From NCBI GenBank assembly GCA_945947925.1, contig CAMEZU010000082.1:1-7645 (forward strand): DNA of 7,645 bases. Direction: 5' to 3'. This document shows, piece by piece, positions 1-5,188 of the stretch (its first letter is position 1; every line of letters begins with the position of its first letter). Position numbers and translations under genes: made by a program. This DNA is from an uncultured Verrucomicrobiota bacterium (GTDB lineage Bacteria; Verrucomicrobiota; Kiritimatiellia; RFP12; UBA1067). Below the pieces are notes generated by a model. The model ran no database searches. It was not told the DNA's origin and worked only from the letters and a program-made list of their open reading frames with translations.

Positions 1-1
1 T

Positions 2-787
2 CTCGCGAAGCTCGTGCGCAAGAACTGCCCGCGGTCGACGACCACCACCTGGATCTTCGACCTCGCGCCTGCGATCGCGCTGGCAGCGACGGTGGTGGCG
101 GCGATCATCTTCCCCTGGACGCTCACGGCGGCGACGGGAGGCTTTGGCGCGGCGAGCGCGGCGCTCTTCTTCTACCTGCTCGGCACGGGACGCTTCTTCA
201 CCGTCCTCGGAGCCCTCGACACGGGGAGCGCGTTCGAAGGCATGGGCGCGTCGCGCGAGGTCCAGTTCTCTGCCCTGGTCGAGCCGATCGTCTTCGTCCT
301 TCTCGGCTTCCTGACGCTTCTCTCGCACGAGACCACCTTCGCCGGCATCCTCGGCGGGTACGAGACGGACGCGTGGGCGCACCACTCGGTCTCGCTCATC
401 CTCGCCGGCACAGCCTTCTTCGTGATTCTCCTCTCCGAGAACTGCCGCGTGCCGTTCGACGACCCGGAGACGCACCTCGAGCTCACGATGATTCACGAGG
501 CGATGATCCTCGACAACGCGGGTCCGGACCTCGCCTTCATCCTCTACGGCGCCGCCCTGAAGCTCGAACTCCTGTCCGCCTTCCTGATCGCCATGATCCT
601 CCCGGCGCTGCCGTGCGGACCCGTCGCGCGGGCGGCCGTCCTCTTCGGCGGCATCCTCGGCGTCGCCTTCCTCATCGGCATCGTCGAATCGGTCATCGCC
701 CGCATGCGCTTCCTCAAGACGCCGCAGGTCCTGATCGGCGCCCTCATGCTGGCCGTCCTGGGCACGCTTCTCTTCATCCTCTTCTGA
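2..787 (+). CDS. hyfC: HyfC/NuoH-like membrane subunit of group 4 hydrogenase-related complex (5' partial)
   Basis: Multi-pass membrane subunit of the NuoH/HyfC/HycD (complex I subunit 1) family, which forms the joint between the Fe-S arm and the ion-pumping membrane arm. The frame is open to the window edge and the residues before the first possible GTG (position 14) already look like family sequence (LAKLVRKN), so the true start lies upstream. Diagnostic motifs are LDTGSAFEGMGASREVQF, then ENCRVPFDDPETHLELTM followed by IHEAMILD, the signature acidic loop facing the quinone or active-site cavity in this family. Several hydrophobic segments follow, and the protein ends in a hydrophobic helix. 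The next gene starts 21 nt after the stop, in one operon. A HyfB-like subunit is expected upstream, outside the window. Family assignment is firm; whether the complex is a hydrogenase is doubtful (see the large subunit). Confidence 0.93.
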   Translation, partial: LAKLVRKNCPRSTTTTWIFDLAPAIALAATVVAAIIFPWTLTAATGGFGAASAALFFYLLGTGRFFTVLGALDTGSAFEGMGASREVQFSALVEPIVFVLLGFLTLLSHETTFAGILGGYETDAWAHHSVSLILAGTAFFVILLSENCRVPFDDPETHLELTMIHEAMILDNAGPDLAFILYGAALKLELLSAFLIAMILPALPCGPVARAAVLFGGILGVAFLIGIVESVIARMRFLKTPQVLIGALMLAVLGTLLFILF

Positions 788-808
788 CGCCTTCAACGGA
801 TTACGACC

Positions 809-1486
809 ATGACCTCACTTGCTGAAATCCTTCTTGCGCTCTTCCTGATGACCAACCTCCTGCTGGCGGGCACGGGCCGCCTGCGCCAGGCGATCCGCCT
901 GGTCGCCGTCCAGGGCTGGTTCGTCGGCATCCTGCCGGTCGTTCTCTGGAACTGGACGGCCGAAGGCTCGCCCGAAATGCGCGTCTGGGCCGTCGCCGCC
1001 GTCAACACGGTCGTCAAGGGCGTCGTCCTGCCCGCGCTCCTCCTCTACGCCACCCGCAAGGTGAACGCCAAGGGCGAGCTCGAGCCGCTCGTCTCCTTCA
1101 AGCTCTCGCAGGCGATCGTCTTCGCCTTCGTCGTCGCGAGCTTCGTCATCGGCAAGTCCCTGCACATCCACGAGGCCATTGCCTGCGAGCTGGCGATTCC
1201 GGTCGCCTTCGCGACAATGGGCACGGGGCTCTTCCTTATCTGCGCGCGCCGCAAGGCGATCACACAGGTCCTCGGCTTCCTCGTCTTCGAAAACGGCATC
1301 ACCGTCTTCGGCTCGGGCATCCTGATGGAATACGGACTCATCGTCGAGCTCGGCATCCTCCTCGACGTCTTCGTCCTCGTCTTCGTCCTCGGCATCGCGA
1401 TCTACCAGATTAGCCGGACGTTCTCCTCGCTCGACACGGACAAGCTGAACCAGCTCGGGGACGTGCACCTCATGAAGCGAATGTAG
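809..1486 (+). CDS. hyfE: HyfE-like membrane subunit (NuoK-related)
   Basis: A 225-residue integral membrane protein of the HyfE family, a usual length for it. The C-terminal half is NuoK-related. It is very hydrophobic, with about six to seven predicted helices. The family signature is KAITQVLGFLVFENGITVFG (residues 149-168), with membrane acidic residues E161, E180 and D186 that fit a proton path, and K70 in an earlier helix. There is no convincing Shine-Dalgarno before the ATG; the short gap after the previous stop suggests coupling. No HyfD gene lies between hyfC and hyfE, unlike E. coli hyf. The last codons (Arg-Met-stop) fall inside a heptanucleotide repeat array, so the C-terminus after about residue 222 may have been set by that repeat and not by selection. 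Confidence 0.92.
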   Translation: MTSLAEILLALFLMTNLLLAGTGRLRQAIRLVAVQGWFVGILPVVLWNWTAEGSPEMRVWAVAAVNTVVKGVVLPALLLYATRKVNAKGELEPLVSFKLSQAIVFAFVVASFVIGKSLHIHEAIACELAIPVAFATMGTGLFLICARRKAITQVLGFLVFENGITVFGSGILMEYGLIVELGILLDVFVLVFVLGIAIYQISRTFSSLDTDKLNQLGDVHLMKRM

Positions 1487-1513
1487 AATGAAGAATGAAG
1501 AATGTAGAATGAA
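1479..1513 (+). repeat. Heptanucleotide tandem repeat, GAATG(T/A)A x5
   Basis: Five exact 7-bp units in a row: GAATGTA, GAATGAA, GAATGAA, GAATGTA, GAATGAA, followed by AAAATTG. The array begins inside the last codons of hyfE, supplies its TAG stop (1484-1486) and puts an in-frame TGA (1510-1512) just before hyfF. It is A-rich and purine-rich, in sharp contrast to the GC-rich genes around it. It resembles short tandem heptamer repeats scattered between genes in some bacteria (for example cyanobacterial STRR elements); the comparison is from memory. Confidence 0.85.
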
Positions 1514-1518
1514 AAATT

Positions 1519-1524
1519 GAGGGA
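1519..1524 (+). promoter_or_regulatory. Ribosome binding site of hyfF
   Basis: GAGGGA lies directly after the heptamer array and 3 nt before the ATG at 1528 (5 nt if only GAGG is counted). It is the clearest Shine-Dalgarno in this operon and fixes the hyfF start, because the frame upstream is closed by the TGA at 1510-1512. Confidence 0.6.
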
Positions 1525-1527
1525 CTT

Positions 1528-2763
1528 ATGATTGACAGTTTGCAGATTCTCCTGATTGTCCTGACTTCCGTCCTCTTCGTGGCGGATCTTGTTCAGAGCG
1601 TCTTCTACATCCGCGAGGCCGACCGTTGCGAAGGCGGGGAGCATATGCCCCGCTGGCTCTACTTCACCTGCTTCTGCGGCTTCTTCGGGGCGATGCTGTT
1701 CGCGCTTCTCGCGCCGTCCCTGCCGCTCATGTGGGTCGCAGTCGAGCTCACGACGCTCGTCTCCGCGCCGCTCATCGCCTATCATCGGTCGCCAGGCGCC
1801 CTCGAGGCGATGTGGAAGTACCTTCTCATCTGTTCGATCGGCATCGGCCTCGCACTTTTCGGCACGATGCTTGTCATGCACGCGATGACGACCGGAAACC
1901 CGACGTGGTACAAGGCGGGCTTCGTCTTCGTCCTCGCGGGCTACGGTACGAAGACGGGCCTCGCGCCCTTCCACACCTGGCTCCCCGACGCCCACTCCGA
2001 AGCGCCGGCGCCCGTTTCCGCGCTTCTCTCGGGCGCGCTCCTCAACTGCTCCTTCTTCGCCATTGCCCGCTTCCGCACGATCATGCCGGACGAGGTGACC
2101 GGATTCTGCGACACCGCGATGATCGCGCTCGGACTCCTCTCCCTCGCCGTCGCGGCCGTCTTCATGGTCCGCCAGACGGACTACAAGCGCCTCCTCGCCT
2201 ATTCCTCGATCGAGCACATGGGCCTCATCGTCGTCCTCTTCACGCTCCTCCAGATGTACGGCGGAAGTGAAATTGTCTTCGAGGACGGCAAGGGCGTTGT
2301 CTTCGAAAACATCACCGGCGACATCCTGTTCTCGGCGCTCCTCGGACACATCGTCTTCCACTCCCTCACGAAGACCCTGCTCTTCCAGACGGCCGGCAAT
2401 CTCCTGCTCGCCTTCGGTACGCGCGCCATCGCCGCCGTGCAGGGACTCGGCGTGTCGATGAAGCTCCACGCGGTCCTCTGGATCGCCGGCATCGTCTTCA
2501 TCTGCGGCATGCCGCCGTCCGTCCTCTTCCTCACCGAACTCGGCCTCGTCGTCTCCGCGCCGATCTGGATGTCCGCGATCGTCCTCTTCCTCCTCTTCTG
2601 CGTCTTCGCCGCGATGACGAAGATCGCGCTCGCGATGACGATGGGCAAGCCCGCCGCCGTCCCGCGTCCCCTTCCCGCACGCCTGTGCTGCGTCCCGACC
2701 CTGATCCTCCTGCTGCTGATCCTCTGCGGGATCTTCTTCTGCGTCGGTCACTTCTTCCACTGA
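1528..2763 (+). CDS. hyfF: HyfF-like proton-translocating antiporter subunit (NuoL/M/N family), short form
   Basis: Antiporter-like membrane subunit that pumps H+ or Na+ in complex I and group 4 hydrogenases. The core Proton_antipo_M domain is clear: WVAVELTTL with the key Glu (E73), WKYLL (K97), GYGTKTGLAPFHTWLPDAH with K142 and H149, DYKRLLAYSSIEHMG (residues 218-232), FHSLTKTLLF with K282, and E337 in FLTELGL, matching the terminal acidic residue of NuoM-type subunits. All expected charged residues of the ion path are present. At 411 residues it is shorter than E. coli HyfF (about 526, from memory): roughly the first two helices and a C-terminal part seem absent. The start is fixed by an upstream in-frame stop and a Shine-Dalgarno. 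It lies in an operon, with the next gene 10 nt downstream. Confidence 0.93.
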   Translation: MIDSLQILLIVLTSVLFVADLVQSVFYIREADRCEGGEHMPRWLYFTCFCGFFGAMLFALLAPSLPLMWVAVELTTLVSAPLIAYHRSPGALEAMWKYLLICSIGIGLALFGTMLVMHAMTTGNPTWYKAGFVFVLAGYGTKTGLAPFHTWLPDAHSEAPAPVSALLSGALLNCSFFAIARFRTIMPDEVTGFCDTAMIALGLLSLAVAAVFMVRQTDYKRLLAYSSIEHMGLIVVLFTLLQMYGGSEIVFEDGKGVVFENITGDILFSALLGHIVFHSLTKTLLFQTAGNLLLAFGTRAIAAVQGLGVSMKLHAVLWIAGIVFICGMPPSVLFLTELGLVVSAPIWMSAIVLFLLFCVFAAMTKIALAMTMGKPAAVPRPLPARLCCVPTLILLLLILCGIFFCVGHFFH

Positions 2764-2773
2764 GACACCAGCC

Positions 2774-3895
2774 ATGACTGAAATCAAGACATTTGCAACG
2801 GCGGAGGAGGCGAAGGGCTTCATGGCCTCGTTCCACCGCTACACGGACCCCGCTTCCGTCTCGCCGCTCAAGGGCGAAGCCGCCCACGAAGTCGCGGTCG
2901 GACCCGTCCACGCCGGCGTCATCGAACCCGGACACTTCCGCTTCCAGTGCATGGGTGAGGACGTCTACAACCTCCAGATCTTCCTCGGCTACCAGCACCG
3001 TGGCGTCGAGGAGGAGATCGTCAGGGCGGACGGCAACCTGCCGCGCCAGATCGCCCTCGCGGAAACCTGCGCCGGCGACACGTCGATCGCCGCCGCCACC
3101 TGCTTCGCGGAGATCATCGAGGCCCGCGACGCGCTCTCCACCTCCACCTCTTCCCTCCACCTCCGCGAACTTCTCCTCGAGCTCGAGCGCATCGCCAACC
3201 ACGTCGGCGACCTCGGCGCGCTCGCGGGCGACGTCGCGTTCCTCCCGACGAGCTCGTTCTGCGGACGCATCCGCGGCGAGTACCTGAACATGACGGCGCT
3301 TCTCTGCGGCAACCGGTTCGGACGAAACGCCGTCGTGCCGGGCGGAATGCGCGTCACGCTGACGGACGAGAAGACGGCGCAGCTGAAGGACTGGATCGTC
3401 CGCGTCAAGAAGGACCTCGACGCCGCCCTCAAGCTGATGTTCGAGGAACCGACCGTCTGCGAGCGCTTTGACGGCACGGGCGTCGTCCCCAAGGACGTCG
3501 CCGCAGACCTCGGCCTCGTCGGCGTCGCCCGCCGCGCCTCCGACGAACTCAACGGCGACGTCCTCTCCCGAGCCCTCATCCGCCGCCTGGAGATCGAAGA
3601 AGCTCACGAAAAGGTGTTTGCTCTACTCGCATCCGCCCCCCACTCGAATCCAAACGCCCAAACATCCAAACATCCCAACGCCCTCGTTGCCATCGTCTCC
3701 ACCGTGGCCGCCTGGCGCGGTCCGCTCGTCCATGCGGCGCTCTTCGACCACGGCAAGATGACCGACTACCGCATCGTCGATCCGTCCGCCCACAACTGGC
3801 AGGGCCTCGCGTGGGCGCTGCGCGGCGAGCAGATTTCGAACTTCCCGATCTGCAACAAGTCCTTCAACCTCTCCTACTGCGGCACCGACCGTTAA
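2774..3895 (+). CDS. hyfG: HyfG/NuoD-like large subunit with degenerate NiFe site (Ehr-type)
   Basis: Homologue of the catalytic large subunit of group 4 [NiFe] hydrogenases and the 49-kDa subunit of complex I. Visible motifs are GPVHAGVIEPGHFRF (residues 43-57), LGYQHRGVEE (71-80), LELERIANHVGDLG in the middle region, GGMRVTLTDEK, and the end KSFNLSYCGTDR (362-373). The N-terminal CxxC of true hydrogenases is C99-A-G-D102 (second Cys replaced by Asp). The C-terminal DPCxxC is replaced by N365-L-S-Y-C369-G, so at most one displaced Cys remains (C360 is also nearby). Ni-Fe binding is therefore unlikely, as in Ehr or Mbx-like relatives. At 373 residues it lacks the N-terminal NuoC domain fused in HycE/HyfG. 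Residues about 290-303 are encoded by an octamer repeat and look foreign. No clear ribosome binding site; probably coupled to hyfF. Confidence 0.92.
   Translation: MTEIKTFATAEEAKGFMASFHRYTDPASVSPLKGEAAHEVAVGPVHAGVIEPGHFRFQCMGEDVYNLQIFLGYQHRGVEEEIVRADGNLPRQIALAETCAGDTSIAAATCFAEIIEARDALSTSTSSLHLRELLLELERIANHVGDLGALAGDVAFLPTSSFCGRIRGEYLNMTALLCGNRFGRNAVVPGGMRVTLTDEKTAQLKDWIVRVKKDLDAALKLMFEEPTVCERFDGTGVVPKDVAADLGLVGVARRASDELNGDVLSRALIRRLEIEEAHEKVFALLASAPHSNPNAQTSKHPNALVAIVSTVAAWRGPLVHAALFDHGKMTDYRIVDPSAHNWQGLAWALRGEQISNFPICNKSFNLSYCGTDR
3648..3683 (+). repeat. Octanucleotide tandem repeat inside the large-subunit gene
   Basis: Four 8-bp units, ATCCAAAC, GCCCAAAC, ATCCAAAC and ATCCCAAC (3648-3679), plus a partial GCCC. 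It is translated in frame as SNPNAQTSKHPNA within residues 291-303 of the large subunit. The surrounding codons (about 3601-3670) also depart from the GC-ending codon usage of the rest of the gene (TTT, GCT, CTA, GCA, AAT, CCA, ACA, AAA, CAT). The site corresponds to a linker between the helix after IEEAHEKV and the conserved WRGPLVH segment, where length variation is tolerated. Confidence 0.7.
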
Positions 3896-3900
3896 TCGCT

Positions 3901-4647
3901 ATGCTCAAAGCTTTCTTTGCACGACTGAAACAGGGTTACAAGACCGGTACGTTCCCCACGAAGACGGGACCGAACCTGCCGCCGGATTTCCGCGGCCGCC
4001 CCCAGCTGGACGACGACATGACGGGTGACGACATCGCGAAGATGAAGAAGGTCTGCCCCGTGCCGCGCGCCCTTTCCTACGACTTCGAAGGCGCGAAGCT
4101 CGATATGGGCTACTGCACCTTCTGCGGACGCTGCGCGGAGGTCTGCGAGAAGATGCATTTCACGAAGGAATACCGCCTCGGCGTCTTCAAGCGCGAGGAT
4201 CTCGTCGTGAAGTCCACGGACCACGACTACGAGCCGCCCGTCCAGACCGATCCGCAGGCGCTTGCCCTCAAGCACACGTTCCAACTGCGCGAAGTGTCCG
4301 CCGGCGGTTGCGCCGGCTGCGAGCTGGACGCCAACGTCCTGGGCACGCTCGCGTGGGACATGGGACGCTTCGGCATCCGCTTCGTCGCCTCCCCGCGCCA
4401 TGCGGACGCAATCTACCTCACCGGACCGATCTCGAAGAACATGCAGCTCGCGCTGGACAAGACGTATGCCGCCGCGCCCGAACCGAAGTTCCTGATCGCC
4501 GCCGGCGCCTGCGCCATCACGGGCGGACTCTACAAGCACGGGCATCTGCCGGCCACGCCTGCGCTCTACATCCCCGGCTGCCCGCCACACCCGGCCACGA
4601 CCCTCGAAGCCCTCCTGCGCTTCACCGGGCACGCTGCGGGCAAATGA
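3901..4647 (+). CDS. hyfI: Fused ferredoxin (HyfH-like) and small subunit (HyfI/NuoB-like)
   Basis: A 248-residue electron-transfer subunit. Residues 1-110 resemble HyfH/NuoI-type ferredoxins (TFPTKTGPNLPPDFRGRPQLD), and residues 125-240 are a NuoB/HyfI-like 20-kDa domain. The latter keeps all ligands of the proximal 4Fe-4S cluster: C137-x2-C140, C204 (GACAITGG) and C227 (PGCPP). In the ferredoxin part the second motif C72-x2-C75-x2-C78-x3-C82 is intact, but the first CxxCxxC is gone, leaving only C52. By 2[4Fe-4S] topology, C52 with C72/C75/C78 would hold one cluster and C82 would be an orphan. The start is ATG 3901, 5 nt after the previous stop; an in-frame upstream start at 3811 would overlap the large subunit. 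It is the last gene of the operon, followed by a palindrome. Confidence 0.9.
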   Translation: MLKAFFARLKQGYKTGTFPTKTGPNLPPDFRGRPQLDDDMTGDDIAKMKKVCPVPRALSYDFEGAKLDMGYCTFCGRCAEVCEKMHFTKEYRLGVFKREDLVVKSTDHDYEPPVQTDPQALALKHTFQLREVSAGGCAGCELDANVLGTLAWDMGRFGIRFVASPRHADAIYLTGPISKNMQLALDKTYAAAPEPKFLIAAGACAITGGLYKHGHLPATPALYIPGCPPHPATTLEALLRFTGHAAGK

Positions 4648-4662
4648 AAAACAGAGAATGAC

Positions 4663-4692
4663 GAAAGGCGCGGACCGCGGTCCGCGCCTTTC
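4663..4692. terminator. Perfect 30-bp palindrome, probable bidirectional terminator
   Basis: GAAAGGCGCGGACCG joined directly to its exact reverse complement, 15-nt arms with no mismatch, lying 15 nt after the hyf operon stop and 25 nt beyond the HU stop on the other strand. The stem begins AAAGG and ends CCTTT, but there is no long T run after it on either strand (CCTTTCCC on +; on - the first good T run is about 16 nt past the stem), so termination is likely but not certain. Its position between convergent genes fits a shared terminator. Confidence 0.7.
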
Positions 4693-4717
4693 CCTTGTAC
4701 GCTTGCGTCAAGCGCAA

Positions 4718-5020
4718 TTAGCCGAGGATCGCATCCTTGAGGGCCTTGCACGCGACGAGCTTGACGACCTTCTTGGCCTTGATCTTGATCGTCTCGCCGG
4801 TGGCGGGATTGCGGCCGGTGCGAGCCGGACGCTTGACGAGCTTCACCTTGCCGATCGCGGGGAGGGTGAGGCCCTTCTCTTCCTGCTTCGCGCCCTTGAT
4901 CGCGATGTCGACGAGCTTCTCGTAGACGGCGACGGCCTGCTTCTTGGTGATGCCGGCGGCCTCCGCGAGGGCAGCCATGATACCACTCTTGGTGGTCGGG
5001 ACGATTTCTTTCTTAGCCAT
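4718..5020 (-). CDS. hup: HU-family nucleoid DNA-binding protein
   Basis: A basic 100-residue protein of the HU/IHF family, which bends and compacts DNA as a dimer. The N-terminal helices are TKSGIMAALAEAAGITKKQA. Then comes LPAIGKVKLVKR, the beta-arm signature RTGRNPATGETIKIKA (R70-N71-P72 at the intercalating tip) and the C-terminal helix CKALKDAIL. About eight extra residues precede the usual HU start (MAKKEIVP), making it slightly longer than the usual 90. The start is ATG 5020, because AAGGAT lies 8 nt before it; the frame could extend to 5101, but that stretch contains the promoter. It is a single-gene unit, convergent with the hyf operon, and its link to the neighbours is probably only positional. 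HU versus IHF cannot be separated from sequence alone. Confidence 0.95.
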   Translation of the reverse strand: MAKKEIVPTTKSGIMAALAEAAGITKKQAVAVYEKLVDIAIKGAKQEEKGLTLPAIGKVKLVKRPARTGRNPATGETIKIKAKKVVKLVACKALKDAILG

Positions 5021-5028
5021 TTTGTTTG

Positions 5029-5034
5029 ATCCTT
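5029..5034 (-). promoter_or_regulatory. Ribosome binding site of the HU gene
   Basis: On the - strand AAGGAT stands 8 nt before ATG 5020. This is a near-consensus Shine-Dalgarno at good spacing, and it decides for this start over the longer open frame. Confidence 0.75.
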
Positions 5035-5072
5035 TTTGTTCGCTCGAGAGGATTCCCTTGCGATTTGTCCAT

Positions 5073-5101
5073 AATATACCAGTAATTATTGGGTTTGACA
5101 A
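5073..5101 (-). promoter_or_regulatory. Sigma70-like promoter of the HU gene
   Basis: On the - strand, TTGTCA (5101-5096), exactly 17 nt of AT-rich spacer, then TATATT (5078-5073). The predicted transcription start near 5066 gives a leader of about 46 nt that includes the ribosome binding site. It directly follows the T-rich end of the upstream terminator, as expected for an independently transcribed gene. Confidence 0.7.
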
Positions 5102-5106
5102 GGGGA

Positions 5107-5176
5107 AAAATGAAAAAAGTCAATAAAACTGGGGGTCGGAAGATCTTGACAGCCCGCGACCCCTGATTTTATTGAC
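5107..5176 (-). terminator. Large imperfect palindrome with T-rich tail, terminator of the CBS-ATPase gene
   Basis: Arms 5119-5138 and 5157-5176 are inverted repeats matching at 17 of 20 positions, around an 18-nt loop. Outer ends are GTCAATAAAA / TTTTATTGAC and inner stems GGGTCG / CGACCC. Read on the - strand, it lies 12 nt after the stop of the CBS-ATPase gene and the stem is followed by TTTTTTCATTTTT, so it fits a Rho-independent terminator. The long AT-rich outer arms and the internal AGATCT palindrome are more than a terminator needs; it may also be a dispersed palindromic repeat. Confidence 0.7.
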
Positions 5177-5188
5177 CCGAACCGCCCT

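Noticed and set aside
1402..2823. Long antisense open frame of 473 codons opposite hyfF
   Set aside because: It is a shadow of GC-rich coding DNA: extremely rich in Glu/Asp/Arg, no family motif, and it runs opposite a gene with clear motifs. Its Phe-Tyr-Ile-Leu-His-rich start is only the heptamer array read backwards.
2531..3607. Antisense open frame of 358 codons opposite the large-subunit gene
   Set aside because: Low-complexity Arg/Ser/Gly-rich and Asp/Val-rich translation without domains; explained by codon bias of the + strand gene.
3811..3900. Earlier in-frame start for the ferredoxin/small-subunit fusion
   Set aside because: It would overlap the conserved C-terminus of the large subunit by 85 bp; family sequence begins at the ATG at 3901.
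4700..4714. Small hairpin CGCTTG-CGT-CAAGCG after the HU stop
   Set aside because: Only 6 bp with no T run; the nearby 30-bp palindrome is a better terminator.
5095..5100. Consensus TTGACA on the + strand
   Set aside because: No -10 hexamer at 16-18 nt and no + strand gene follows; it overlaps the -35 of the HU promoter on the other strand.
5021..5101. Longer N-terminus for HU starting at 5101
   Set aside because: The stretch holds the promoter and ribosome binding site, and its translation is not HU-like.
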